Shown: positions 18,155-26,751 of the stretch, piece after piece
Layout of the letters: the number at the start of each line of letters is the position of its first letter
How positions within the stretch are numbered: the stretch's first letter is position 1
Source: Candidatus Chloroploca asiatica
GTDB lineage: Bacteria > Chloroflexota > Chloroflexia > Chloroflexales > Chloroflexaceae
Direction of reading: 5' to 3'
NCBI RefSeq assembly: GCF_002532075.1
Contig: NZ_LYXE01000157.1
Location: 1 to 64,000, forward strand
DNA: 64,000 bases
The notes under the pieces: generated by a model
Database searches by the model: none
The model's input: only the letters and a program-made list of their open reading frames with translations
What the model was told of the DNA's origin: nothing
Translations under genes and position numbers: made by a program

Positions 18155-19954
18155 CTACCCCAACAAAGCTTCCAACCGACTAACAAAACCTTCCAGCACC
18201 GCAAAGGCGCGATCAAGTGGCTCGGGGGAGGTCATGTCGATCCCGGCTAGTTGGAGTGCGTCCAGTGGATAGACCGAACTGCCCGCGCCGAGGAACCGCA
18301 GATACTTGGCCTGTGCTTCTTGATCACCACGCAGCACATCGACCGCCAGCGCATTGGCTGCGGCGATGCCCGAGGCGTACTGATACACATAAAAGTTGGC
18401 ATAGAGATGCGGGAACTGCGCCCAGACAATGCCGTCACGTTCGGGGTCAACCTTGACGGCTGGCCCGTACCCGCGTGCGAAGAGGTCACTCAAGACGCGG
18501 TTCATGCCCGTGGCGGTCAAGGGTTGACCTTTTTCGGCCTGATCATGCACGTGCTGCTCAAATTGCGAGAGGATCGGCATCAAAAAGAGATAGCGATGGA
18601 AGTTGGACATCGCCTCTTCGAGAATCGCGATCTCTTCGTCGCGTCCGGGTTGCTTCGCCAGCAGGTGGCCGCGAAGCAAGGCCTGGTTGAAATTCGAGGC
18701 GACTTCGGCGACAAACAACGCATAGTCGGCATAGATCGGTGGCTGGTGCTGCTGCGTGTACCAGGTGTGCATCGAGTGGCCGAGTTCGTGGGCCAGTGTG
18801 CTGACATTCACCAGTGTGCCATCAAAGTTGAGCAGGATAAACGGGTGCGTGCCGTAGCTTCCGCTCGAATACGCCCCGCTCGTCTTGCCCTGATTGGGAT
18901 AGACATCGACCCAGCGTTGCGTCGTTAGTCCGGTTTGGGCCGTCGCCTGGTAGGTGGCCCCAAGTGGGGCGACCGCCTGGGTGACGATCGCAACGGCCTC
19001 GTCAAAACTGTACCGCAACGTCGGGCCAAGGGGCGCAAAGATATCGCACGCCTCGATCTGTTCCAGGCCCAGCGCACGCCGCCGGATCGCCCAGTAGCGG
19101 TGCCAGATCGGCAAATGACGGTTGCACGCGTCAATCACATTCTCATAGACCGTGCGTGGAATATTGCTCGCAAAGAGGCTCGCGTCAAGGGCGCTTGGGT
19201 AGCGCCGGGCGCGGGCATTGAACACATCACCTTTGACACTGCCAGCATAGATCGATCCGATTGAGTTTTTGAAGCGCAAAAAACCATCTTGATGGCTACA
19301 CCAGGCATTGTAGCGCAGAGTACGATCAGGGCTGTGCAGCAATTCTTCAATCGTACTGGTCGTTACGGTATGCGGTTCGCCCTGGGCATCAAGCGCATCG
19401 GCAAACTGTAGATCACCCTCTGCCAGCATCTGATATGAACTATAGGCCGCACTCAGTGGCTCTGCCGCCTGGGCGAGCAGTTGCTCAACTTCACCCGAAC
19501 GCACATGGGCCGCCCGTCGGCGCAGGTTCTCAATCAAGTGCCGATACACCGCCAACCCCGGCTCAGCCGCGATCATCCCGTCGAGATGCGCCGGCTCAAG
19601 CGCAAGCAACTCAGGCTCAACAAACGCCGTCGTTGCCCCCAGCCGCGCATAGAGCCCGATCGCCTGATCGCGCAAGGCGGCGGCGGCTTGATTGGTCGTA
19701 TCAACATCAAAGTTCATGCTCGTATAGACAAACAGCCGCCCCATCAATACCTGCGCTTGCTCAAAATGTTGCAAGGCAGCAAGCAACGTCGCCGGGGCAT
19801 CACCCAACGTTCCGGCATACGCGGCCAGTTTTGGCAATTCGGTCTCTAACCGCTGAGCATCAGCTTGCCATGCGGTTATATCTGGATAAACATTAGTAAT
19901 ATCCCACGTATCTTGAAGTACAACTTCGGATCTTCGAGGTAATGTCTTTGCCAT
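18155..19954 (-). CDS. pepF: Oligoendopeptidase F (M3 metallopeptidase), copy 2
   Basis: A 599-residue paralogue of the neighbouring gene, sharing the N-terminal TWDITNVYPDITAWQAD layout and the zinc motif LAHELGHSMHTWYTQQHQPP, followed by EVASNFNQALLRGHL. It lacks a signal peptide, so it should act on oligopeptides in the cytosol. It has its own upstream region: a TATAAT on the minus strand at 20005-20010 in the gap shared with the divergent L25 gene. The first pepF gene is about 150 bases downstream, across a hairpin repeat, so co-transcription is possible. Confidence 0.93.
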   Translation of the reverse strand: MAKTLPRRSEVVLQDTWDITNVYPDITAWQADAQRLETELPKLAAYAGTLGDAPATLLAALQHFEQAQVLMGRLFVYTSMNFDVDTTNQAAAALRDQAIGLYARLGATTAFVEPELLALEPAHLDGMIAAEPGLAVYRHLIENLRRRAAHVRSGEVEQLLAQAAEPLSAAYSSYQMLAEGDLQFADALDAQGEPHTVTTSTIEELLHSPDRTLRYNAWCSHQDGFLRFKNSIGSIYAGSVKGDVFNARARRYPSALDASLFASNIPRTVYENVIDACNRHLPIWHRYWAIRRRALGLEQIEACDIFAPLGPTLRYSFDEAVAIVTQAVAPLGATYQATAQTGLTTQRWVDVYPNQGKTSGAYSSGSYGTHPFILLNFDGTLVNVSTLAHELGHSMHTWYTQQHQPPIYADYALFVAEVASNFNQALLRGHLLAKQPGRDEEIAILEEAMSNFHRYLFLMPILSQFEQHVHDQAEKGQPLTATGMNRVLSDLFARGYGPAVKVDPERDGIVWAQFPHLYANFYVYQYASGIAAANALAVDVLRGDQEAQAKYLRFLGAGSSVYPLDALQLAGIDMTSPEPLDRAFAVLEGFVSRLEALLG

Positions 19955-20019
19955 ATGTTTCCTTATCCATATGAGGAGTAGTCTGTAGCAAACGTAATCT
20001 GCCCATTATACCAAATCCC

Positions 20020-20049
20020 TTCAACCTGGATGCGCGTTTATGGTATAAT
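20020..20049 (+). promoter_or_regulatory. Sigma-70-type promoter for the L25 gene
   Basis: TTCAAC at 20020-20025, an 18-base spacer and a perfect TATAAT at 20044-20049, about 100 bases before the L25 start. Confidence 0.55.
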
Positions 20050-20151
20050 CACCTGCTGGCGCTGAGCTTCCCACGCTTATCGCCGCTGCTTATTCGCTGT
20101 GGGAGTATTGTGCAAGCATGGGCTATGCACAAGATGAGGAACAGCACGACG

Positions 20152-20790
20152 ATGAGAACAGAGTACACGATTCCTGCCCAAAAGCGGATGGTTCTTGGCA
20201 AAAAGGTCAAGCATCTGCGCACCCAGGGCCTGTTGCCCGCTACGGTGTATGGCCGTGGCATCGAGCCGGTTAGCATTCAACTCGATAGCAAAGCCTTCAA
20301 TCTGATGTTCCGCCAGGCTGGGCGTACGTCGCTGATTGACCTCTTCATTGACGGTCAATTGATGTCGGTCTTTGTTCAGGATGTGCAGCGCCATCCGGTC
20401 AAGCGCGATATCCTGCACGTTGATTTCAAGGCCGTTGACCTCAAGCGTGTGATCCAGGTCGAAGTTCCGGTGATCGCGGTTGGTGAGTCACCCGTGATTG
20501 TGCGTGGCGATGCCCTGCTCAACCATGCCCTCCAGACGGTGATGGTCGAGGCGTTGCCCGCTGAATTGCCGCAGCACATTGAAGTCGATATCAGTGTCCT
20601 CGACCAGATGGACAAGAGCATTCACGCCGGCGACCTGGCCGCCTCAGGAACCTACAAAGTCCTTACCAGCGCCAATACCGTTGTCCTCTCCCTGACCCAG
20701 CTCCGTGCGACAACGGAGACCGAGGACGAAGCGGCTGTTGTTACCGAGCCGGAATTGATCCGTCGCCCACGGGGCGATGACGAAGAATAG
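20152..20790 (+). CDS. rplY: 50S ribosomal protein L25 (CTC/TL5 form)
   Basis: About 212 residues from the ATG at 20152 (MRTEYTIPAQKRMVLGKKVKHLR); ATGs at 20134 or 20110 are in frame but extend beyond the family. The N-terminal domain (to about residue 90) is the 5S-rRNA-binding L25 fold, with LPATVYGRGIEPVSIQL and the closing VQDVQRHPVKRDILHVDF. The second domain (about 95-180) is the beta-rich TL5/CTC extension (VEVPVIAVGESPVI...LPAELPQHIEVDISVLD). The tail is acidic and charged. Between divergent pepF and convergent glycosyltransferase genes it is probably monocistronic. Confidence 0.93.
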   Translation: MRTEYTIPAQKRMVLGKKVKHLRTQGLLPATVYGRGIEPVSIQLDSKAFNLMFRQAGRTSLIDLFIDGQLMSVFVQDVQRHPVKRDILHVDFKAVDLKRVIQVEVPVIAVGESPVIVRGDALLNHALQTVMVEALPAELPQHIEVDISVLDQMDKSIHAGDLAASGTYKVLTSANTVVLSLTQLRATTETEDEAAVVTEPELIRRPRGDDEE

Positions 20791-20803
20791 TAGGTCTCTT
20801 CGG

Positions 20804-20836
20804 CTCACCGGGGTCAGTTCCGCTGGCCCCGGTGAG
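20804..20836. terminator. Terminator hairpin between convergent genes
   Basis: A 14-bp stem (CTCACCGGGGTCAG with CTGGCCCCGGTGAG, one G-T pair) lies 14 bases after the L25 stop and 10 bases from the stop of the opposing glycosyltransferase gene. Confidence 0.65.
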
Positions 20837-20845
20837 TTACTTCTG

Positions 20846-22003
20846 CTACCCGGTGTAGGTGCGCCCCTTCCAGACGACCCCGCGCCCGCTGCCGACCCGC
20901 CACATGCCCCATCCCGCGATCAAAAGATAGCTCATCATCCCCAAGGGCCAGAGCAAGCCGTACCATCCGCTGAGCCGGTAGAGCCGTCGGTAGAGCCATC
21001 CCCAGAGCAGCAGGCTTGCAACGAAGCTGCCTAGCCCCAACGCGATGATGCTCCATCCCAGGGTGTCTGACCCCAGGGCAAGGAGGGCGGCTCCGCTACC
21101 CATGATCCAGTAAGGCCCCAGCGCGAGGATGAATTGCCGTAGCGCGATCCAGCCCGAGCGCCTGCCCCCGCTGCGGTAGCCTGCGGCGGCGTTCTTCATC
21201 AGTCCCTCGGCGACTTCGCGGCCATTGTTGTACATCCGTACCCGCAGGTAGTCAAACCCTTCGCCACCCCCGAGCCGATACCCCGCTCGCCGTAGCGCCT
21301 GCGCAAGCTGCACATCTTCGAGGACTTCGTTGCGCACCGCCCCATGCCCGCCAATCGCTTCGTAGGCTTCGCGCCGGATCAGAATGCACGGCCCGTTGGC
21401 AAAAACTTGCTCGGGCCGCACCTTCGGATCTTCAAAGCGCTCGAATGGGTAGAGCGTGGTGATCATGCCGAGAAAAGGCGGCAGGATCACGCGCTCCCAG
21501 AAGGTGCCAAGTTCGAGCAAGGGCAGGACGGTGACGAGGTCAAGGTTCTTGGCGGTCGCGTAGCGCATCAAGACGCTGGTGAGTTGCGGCGCAGGCGCGG
21601 TATCGGCATCAAGATAGAGCAACCACTCGCCATGAGCCGTTTCGCCGAGTTGTTGACAGGCATTGCATTTGCCGACCCACCCGGCTGGCAACGGTTGCCC
21701 CGCCAACACACGTAACTTCGAGTTGGCGAGTTCGGCCAGACGCGCAGCGGTACCATCGGTCGAACCATCGTCAACTACGACCACCTCGAACTGCGGATAA
21801 TCTTGTGCCAGTGCCCCGGCGACCGACCGCCCGATCGCCCGCTCTTCATTGCGGGCCGGGATTAGGATCGAGACCAGGGGCGCATCGGCGGGCAACGGCG
21901 CAGGCGCACGAAAACGAGGCTGGCGTCGCACCCGCCTCCAATCGCGCCAGTACCCCACCAGCAACAGGATCGTCAGGCCACTTGCAAGGGCAAAAAAGAA
22001 CAC
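20846..22003 (-). CDS. Membrane glycosyltransferase, family 2
   Basis: A 385-residue GT-A glycosyltransferase. After an N-terminal membrane helix (FFFALASGLTILLLVGYW), the catalytic domain shows VSILIPARNEERAIGRSV, VVVVDDGSTDGT and the metal-binding LLYLDADTAPAP. It ends with three or four hydrophobic helices (from about residue 290). This layout resembles carotenoid or lipid glycosyltransferases such as CrtQ-type enzymes and hopanoid-associated family-2 transferases. The acceptor is unknown; a lipid or carotenoid is a guess from topology. It begins an apparent minus-strand cluster with the unknown gene and BCP peroxiredoxin upstream. Confidence 0.85.
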   Translation of the reverse strand: MFFFALASGLTILLLVGYWRDWRRVRRQPRFRAPAPLPADAPLVSILIPARNEERAIGRSVAGALAQDYPQFEVVVVDDGSTDGTAARLAELANSKLRVLAGQPLPAGWVGKCNACQQLGETAHGEWLLYLDADTAPAPQLTSVLMRYATAKNLDLVTVLPLLELGTFWERVILPPFLGMITTLYPFERFEDPKVRPEQVFANGPCILIRREAYEAIGGHGAVRNEVLEDVQLAQALRRAGYRLGGGEGFDYLRVRMYNNGREVAEGLMKNAAAGYRSGGRRSGWIALRQFILALGPYWIMGSGAALLALGSDTLGWSIIALGLGSFVASLLLWGWLYRRLYRLSGWYGLLWPLGMMSYLLIAGWGMWRVGSGRGVVWKGRTYTG

Positions 22004-22011
22004 CAGACACG

Positions 22012-22671
22012 CTACCCTTCGAGGCGGGGACGTTCTTGTTCCTGCTCAAACTGCGCAAGAACGTCATCCGGCAGATCCATCGCCGCCGCATCACCCTGGA
22101 TCATATAATGAAAGTTACCAACCCCGACCGCACGCGTCAGCTGCGCCATCACCTTGTCCACATTATCGTAGGGGCCATTGACAAAAAAGGGCTTGCCATC
22201 CTCACTCCCTGTTGGCACCTCAACGCTACACGTCTCGGGTGACGTTGCCAGCAACAGCAACTCAGCCTGGGCAAAGATCGGGTCAGGCTTGAACCCTAGG
22301 TTGGCGGCATAATTCACGCCCGTAAAGATAATCTTGGCCACCAGATTGGGATCGGCGCGCTCCATTGGCCGCACCCCGAGCATATGCGCCCGCAGGCCGG
22401 CATTGTACTCGTTGACATCCTTGTGCAACTTGACCTGCGCACTCTTGACCCCCAGGCACCCGAGGTCAACCAGGAAACTTGCCGCCGCGATTTTGCCCGA
22501 GGTGGGCGAACGGCGCGCAAAGAGGATCGTCGTCAGTGCCCCTGGTTGTTCCCAACCCGTTGACAACAAGGCCTCATACACCGGCCAGTCGCGGGCAATC
22601 GCCATCCCGCCAACGGGCCTGGCCGCAAGCCCACCCTCAGCACCCGCTTTCTCACGTTTCTTCTTGCCCAT
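22012..22671 (-). CDS. Conserved protein of unknown function
   Basis: A 219-residue soluble protein from the ATG at 22671 (MGKKKREKAG). I do not recognise a named family. Notable segments are VYEALLSTGWEQPGALTTIL, the FLVDLGCLGVKSAQV motif, and an acidic/polar C-terminus (LPDDVLAQFEQEQERPRLEG). The Lys/Arg-rich N-terminus and lack of membrane helices suggest a cytosolic protein. It sits 8 bases from the glycosyltransferase start and 8 bases after the BCP stop, so the three genes probably share a transcript. No function is proposed. Confidence 0.7.
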   Translation of the reverse strand: MGKKKREKAGAEGGLAARPVGGMAIARDWPVYEALLSTGWEQPGALTTILFARRSPTSGKIAAASFLVDLGCLGVKSAQVKLHKDVNEYNAGLRAHMLGVRPMERADPNLVAKIIFTGVNYAANLGFKPDPIFAQAELLLLATSPETCSVEVPTGSEDGKPFFVNGPYDNVDKVMAQLTRAVGVGNFHYMIQGDAAAMDLPDDVLAQFEQEQERPRLEG

Positions 22672-22679
22672 ACAATCCC

Positions 22680-23147
22680 TCACCCCAACGCGGCAACCGC
22701 ATTGGTCACACTCTCGGCAGGCTTCACCTTGCGTGCTGCCTCAATCACGACACCGGCTTCATCAATCACAAAGTGCGAGCGCTCGATCCCCATATACTTC
22801 TTGCCATACATCGACTTCTCAACCCACACTCCATACGCCTCGGCGACCGTATGCTGGTCATCAACGAGCAACGTAAACGGCAGATTATGTTTCGTCTTGA
22901 ACTTCTGGTGCGCCTTCACGCCATCGGGACTCACCCCGAGCACCACTGCATTCTTCGCCTCAATCGTCGGATACGTATCGCGAAAGCCACACGCCTGGGT
23001 CGTACAGCCCGACGTATCGTCTTTCGGATAGAAATAGAGGATCACCTTCTTCCCACGAAAATCCGACAACTTGACCGGCTCACCCGTCTCACTCACAATC
23101 TCAAAGTCGGGTGCCATCGCCCCGACCTGAACCTTCGGCTCAGACAT
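22680..23147 (-). CDS. bcp: Thioredoxin-dependent peroxiredoxin, BCP/PrxQ type
   Basis: A 155-residue peroxiredoxin that reduces hydroperoxides using thioredoxin. The active-site region is YFYPKDDTSGCTTQACGFRD, with peroxidatic Cys48 and resolving Cys53 spaced as CxxxxC, the atypical 2-Cys BCP pattern. MAPDFEIVSETGEPVKLSDF is the usual N-terminal thioredoxin-fold start. Length is typical. It is the first gene of a minus-strand run with the unknown protein and the glycosyltransferase. The region upstream holds interspersed repeats before rnpB. Confidence 0.95.
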   Translation of the reverse strand: MSEPKVQVGAMAPDFEIVSETGEPVKLSDFRGKKVILYFYPKDDTSGCTTQACGFRDTYPTIEAKNAVVLGVSPDGVKAHQKFKTKHNLPFTLLVDDQHTVAEAYGVWVEKSMYGKKYMGIERSHFVIDEAGVVIEAARKVKPAESVTNAVAALG

Positions 23148-23194
23148 TGTCCCCTCCTTGTAGAAGTGTGACCGACTCTCTCCATTTTACCTGA

Positions 23195-23360
23195 AATCGG
23201 GAGCAGAGGCGCAGAGGCGCAGAGAGATCTGACGCAAAGGCGCAAAGACGCAAAGAGATCTCTATACAGAACTTTGCGTCTTTGCGTCAAAACAGATCGC
23301 CCCTTCTTGCGACGGAACTTTGCGCCCTTGCGCCTTTGCGTCAAAAACGGGCTTGTTTCA
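23195..23360. repeat. Cluster of GCGTCTTTGCGTCAAA-type interspersed repeats
   Basis: Several tandem and inverted copies of CAAAGGCGCAAAGACGC and its complement GCGTCTTTGCGTCAAAA fill the space between the peroxiredoxin gene and rnpB. Related copies occur near other gene ends in this window. Confidence 0.75.
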
Positions 23361-23397
23361 TGCAAAGGCGCGTAGCACCGGGGATGACACGCCATGC

Positions 23398-23403
23398 TAT
23401 AAT
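23398..23403 (+). promoter_or_regulatory. Minus-10 element for RNase P RNA
   Basis: A perfect TATAAT at 23398-23403 lies about 9 bases before the first P1 base of the RNase P RNA. No clear -35 element is visible at the standard spacing. Confidence 0.5.
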
Positions 23404-23411
23404 AGAGCCAG

Positions 23412-23871
23412 CAAGTTTGTGATGGGCCGCCGCTGGGGCAACCCAGAGGAACTTCCCGACTCCTTGCCCGCCTTCGGGCGGCAGGCTGCCCCGCGAAACC
23501 GCAAGCGGGGGCACCTGTGGGGCGACCTGCAGGTGACGCAAGACGGCAACAGCAAGCAATCCCGCCGATGGCCCAATAGGGCACAGGTAAGGGCTGAAAC
23601 GGTTGGGGTAAGAGCCCAACGGCGTCGGCAGCAATGTCGGCGGCCAGGCGACTGCGCCAGTTGATGGGGAGCAAGGTGCGTGGGGCGGGCTCATCGGTGG
23701 GAGTATTGGCATGCCACGGCACGCCAATACGTATGTACCACCCCGCACGCTCGCATCGCAGCCCTGTGGGGCAGACCGGGTAACACCCGGCGCGCTACCA
23801 AGGGCCTCTGCCCTGTGCAGAGAGAGAGATGGCGGCATCGAACAGAATCGGGGGTACAGTCACAAACCTGA
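23412..23871 (+). ncRNA. rnpB: RNase P RNA (bacterial type A)
   Basis: The catalytic RNA that matures tRNA 5' ends. Conserved blocks occur in the right order. CAGAGGAACTTCCCGACTCC is the 5' P4/CR-I block. GACGGCAACAGCAAGC and CCGCCGATGGCC follow, then CAGGTAAGGGCTGAAACGG with GGTAAGAGCCCAAC (CR-IV region), then GGGGAGCAAGGT (CR-V region) and GAACAGAATCGGGGGTACAG at the 3' end. P1 closes between AAGTTTGTGA (23413-23422) and TCACAAACCT (23860-23869). At about 460 bases it is longer than the roughly 350-400 typical, so some peripheral helices are expanded. Exact ends are approximate. Confidence 0.92.
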
Positions 23872-23876
23872 AACTC

Positions 23877-23908
23877 AAGGCGGGGCAACGCATGTGTTGC
23901 CCCGCCTT
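23877..23908 (+). terminator. Intrinsic terminator of rnpB
   Basis: A 13-bp stem (AAGGCGGGGCAAC with GTTGCCCCGCCTT, loop GCATGT) starts 6 bases after the RNA. Confidence 0.8.
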
Positions 23909-23946
23909 TAGATCATTCCATGGCAACAAATGACAAAATTTAACAC

Positions 23947-23969
23947 AATGCTAACACTGCGTTAGCATT
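23947..23969 (+). promoter_or_regulatory. Operator-like palindrome upstream of clpB
   Basis: AATGCTAAC-ACTGC-GTTAGCATT, a 9-bp inverted repeat with a 5-base spacer, about 180 bases before clpB. It is close in spirit to a heat-shock operator but differs from CIRCE (TTAGCACTC-N9-GAGTGCTAA) and from the HspR box. A weak promoter (TTGCTA at 23968, TACGAT or GATAAG near 23990) overlaps its right arm. Confidence 0.45.
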
Positions 23970-24018
23970 GCTAGAACATCGCCGTGCTACGATAAGGGAA
24001 AGGTGTGCTTTCAGACTC

Positions 24019-24119
24019 AATGCCGCAAGGGCCGCTTGCAAGCATCGGAAGGGTCTCAGGGAAGGCAAGCCCTCCCTGAAAACGCCCCACTCTATGCCGC
24101 AAGCGCCGCTTGCAAGCAT
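24019..24119 (+). repeat. Duplicated 26-bp segment in the clpB leader
   Basis: ATGCCGCAAG[G/C]GCCGCTTGCAAGCAT occurs at 24019-24044 and again at about 24094-24119, flanking a small hairpin (TCAGGGA...TCCCTGA). Each copy is itself partly palindromic (GCTTGCAAGC). They form the 5' leader of clpB and could affect its expression, but no mechanism is evident. Confidence 0.55.
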
Positions 24120-24151
24120 TGAGCCCTGAGAAAATAAAGGAGAAAAGAATC

Positions 24152-26740
24152 ATGTCATTTAATACAAATCGTTTTACCGAAAAATCTGCCGAGGCGATCA
24201 TCGCTGCTCAGAATGCCGCCGAGCGTTCGGGCAATAGCGAGGTTCAGCCCGAGCATCTGCTCTATGCCTTGCTTGATCAGAGTGATGGGGTGGTGCCCCA
24301 GGTGCTTGCGAAACTCGGTCTGCCAATTGGGGCGTTGAAACAACAGGCAAATGTCGAAATTCAGCGTCTGCCCCGCGTCAGCGGTAGCAATGTGCAACCC
24401 CAGTATAGCTCGCGGTTGCGCAATGTGATCCTGCGTGCCCACGATGAACTGGCCGGGTTTGGCGATGAGTATGTTAGCACCGAGCATCTCTTGCTCGCGC
24501 TGCTTGATCATGCGGGTGGTGGAGCCGAGCGCTTGCTCAAGCAGGCCGGGTTGCGCCGTGAGACCCTGCTCGCAACGTTGCGCGAGGTGCGTGGGGCCCA
24601 GCGCGTCACGTCGCCCAACCCCGAGGGAACCTATGCCGCCCTTGAACAGTATGGCCGCGATTTGACCGAGCAGGCTCAGCGCAATAAGCTCGATCCGGTG
24701 ATCGGGCGTGATGAGGAGATCCGACGCGTGATCCAGATCCTCAGCCGCCGTACCAAGAATAATCCGGTTTTGATTGGCGAACCGGGTGTTGGCAAGACGG
24801 CTATCGTCGAGGGCCTGGCCCAGCGCATTGTCCGCGGCGATGTGCCCGAGGCCCTCCGTGATCGCCGGGTGGTCTCGCTGGATCTCGGTGCGCTCATCGC
24901 CGGTGCCAAGTATCGCGGCGAATTCGAAGAACGCCTCAAGGCGGTACTCAAAGAGATCCAGGAGCGTGAGGATATCATCCTCTTTATTGATGAGTTGCAT
25001 ACGATGGTGGGAGCTGGTGCCGCCGAAGGTGCGATGGATGCGGGCAATATGCTCAAGCCGATGCTCGCCCGCGGTGAGTTGCATATGGTTGGCGCAACGA
25101 CCCTGGATGAGTATCGCAAACATATCGAGAAGGATGCCGCCCTCGAGCGCCGGTTTCAACCTGTGGTCGTCGAGCAACCCGATGTCGAGGATACGATTAG
25201 CATTCTCCGTGGCCTCAAAGAGCGCTACGAGACCCATCATGGCGTGCGCATTACCGACGCCGCCCTCGTGGCCGCTGCGATGCTCTCGGATCGCTATATT
25301 TCGGATCGCTTCTTGCCCGACAAGGCAATTGACCTTATGGACGAAGCCGCCGCCCGCTTGCGGATGGAGATCACCTCTGATCCGCAGGAACTTGACGATC
25401 TCAAGCGGCGTATGATGCAGCTCGAGATTGAACGCGAAGCGCTCAAGCGTGAGACCGATCGCGCCAGCAAAGAGCGGCTTGAGCGGCTCGAGCAAGATCT
25501 GGCGAATCTGCGTGAGCAGCGCAATGGCGTCGAGGCACAGTTGCAACGTGAGCGGCAAGAGCTTGACCGCATCCAGGCGCTCAAAGAGCAGATCGAAGCG
25601 ACCCGGGCCTCGATCGAACAGGCGCAACGCCAGTATGACTACAACCGTGCCGCTGAATTGCAGTATGGCACGCTGGCAACGCTCGAACGTCAACTAGCCG
25701 AGCTCGAAGCAACACTCGATGAGAGCGGGTCAAGCATGTTGCGTCAGGAGGTTCGCGAGCAGGATGTCGCCGAGATTATTGCCCGCTGGACAGGGGTGCC
25801 CGTTAGTAGGATGCTCGAAGGCGAGGTCGAGAAACTGGTCAATATGGAAGACCGCTTGCACCAGCGGGTTGTTGGGCAACACGAAGCCGTCTCTGCCGTT
25901 GCCAACGCGGTACGCCGCGCCCGCGCCGGGCTGCAAGATCCCAATCGTCCGCTTGGCTCGTTCCTCTTCCTTGGTCCAACAGGGGTGGGCAAGACCGAAC
26001 TGGCCCGTGCGCTCGCCGAGTTTCTTTTTGATGATGAGCAATCAATGGTGCGCATTGACATGTCAGAGTACATGGAAAAACACACCGTTTCTCGCCTGAT
26101 TGGTGCACCTCCTGGGTATGTTGGGTATGATGAAGGCGGCCAGTTGACCGAGGCCGTGCGGCGCAAGCCCTATTCCGTCATTCTGTTTGATGAAGTGGAA
26201 AAAGCCCATCCCGATGTCTTCAATATCTTGTTGCAGGTGCTTGACGATGGCCGTCTGACCGATGGGCATGGACGGGTGGTAAGCTTTAAGAATACGGTGG
26301 TGATCATGACCAGCAATATTGCCTCGGCCATGATCCAGGAGTTGACTCAGGCGAGTGCATCACAGACAACCATCCGTGAAGCAGTGCTCGACGAATTGCA
26401 GAGTGAACTGCGGCCCGAGTTTCTCAATCGCATTGACGATGTGATTGTCTTTCAGCCGCTTAGCCGTGAGCATATTGGGCAGATTGTTGAAATCCAGCTC
26501 GCACGGCTCCGCAAGTTGCTGGAAGATCGGAAACTTACATTGGAATTGACCAAAGCAGCCCAGGCAAAACTGGCTGCCGAGGGGTACGATCCGGTCTATG
26601 GGGCTCGGCCACTCAAGCGGGTTCTTCAACAGCGCTTGCAGAACCCACTGGCCCTTGAGTTGCTGAAAGGAGAGTATCGCGAAGGCGATACCATCCGTGT
26701 TGATAGTGTTGATCATGGTATGACCTTTCAAAAGGGTTGA
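24152..26740 (+). CDS. clpB: ATP-dependent disaggregase ClpB
   Basis: An 862-residue Hsp100 chaperone that, with DnaK, pulls proteins out of aggregates. The ATG at 24152 follows AAAGGAG and begins [16 protein letters not shown], as in other ClpB proteins. The N-terminal Clp repeat domain covers about 1-145. The first AAA+ module has Walker A GEPGVGKT at 209-216, followed by the coiled-coil M-domain (about 400-535, rich in Glu, Arg and Gln). The second has Walker A GPTGVGKT at 608-615. The C-terminus shows [24 protein letters not shown]. The M-domain and the lack of a ClpP-binding loop argue for ClpB rather than ClpA/C. The stop is 11 bases before phoU. Confidence 0.97.
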   Translation: MSFNTNRFTEKSAEAIIAAQNAAERSGNSEVQPEHLLYALLDQSDGVVPQVLAKLGLPIGALKQQANVEIQRLPRVSGSNVQPQYSSRLRNVILRAHDELAGFGDEYVSTEHLLLALLDHAGGGAERLLKQAGLRRETLLATLREVRGAQRVTSPNPEGTYAALEQYGRDLTEQAQRNKLDPVIGRDEEIRRVIQILSRRTKNNPVLIGEPGVGKTAIVEGLAQRIVRGDVPEALRDRRVVSLDLGALIAGAKYRGEFEERLKAVLKEIQEREDIILFIDELHTMVGAGAAEGAMDAGNMLKPMLARGELHMVGATTLDEYRKHIEKDAALERRFQPVVVEQPDVEDTISILRGLKERYETHHGVRITDAALVAAAMLSDRYISDRFLPDKAIDLMDEAAARLRMEITSDPQELDDLKRRMMQLEIEREALKRETDRASKERLERLEQDLANLREQRNGVEAQLQRERQELDRIQALKEQIEATRASIEQAQRQYDYNRAAELQYGTLATLERQLAELEATLDESGSSMLRQEVREQDVAEIIARWTGVPVSRMLEGEVEKLVNMEDRLHQRVVGQHEAVSAVANAVRRARAGLQDPNRPLGSFLFLGPTGVGKTELARALAEFLFDDEQSMVRIDMSEYMEKHTVSRLIGAPPGYVGYDEGGQLTEAVRRKPYSVILFDEVEKAHPDVFNILLQVLDDGRLTDGHGRVVSFKNTVVIMTSNIASAMIQELTQASASQTTIREAVLDELQSELRPEFLNRIDDVIVFQPLSREHIGQIVEIQLARLRKLLEDRKLTLELTKAAQAKLAAEGYDPVYGARPLKRVLQQRLQNPLALELLKGEYREGDTIRVDSVDHGMTFQKG

Positions 26741-26751
26741 GGAGAGAACGA

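Noticed and set aside
20110-20151. Upstream ATGs for L25
   Set aside because: They would add 6 or 14 residues not matching the L25 N-terminus. The ATG at 20152 gives the expected start.
23320-23838. Open frames of 114 and 165 residues on opposite strands
   Set aside because: The region is RNase P RNA, recognised by conserved blocks and P1 pairing.
23947-23969. CIRCE element before clpB
   Set aside because: The arms (AATGCTAAC/GTTAGCATT) and the 5-base spacer do not match TTAGCACTC-N9-GAGTGCTAA.
24155-25693. 512-residue minus-strand open frame
   Set aside because: It is antisense to clpB, whose domains and start are unambiguous. Long antisense frames are expected in GC-rich coding DNA.
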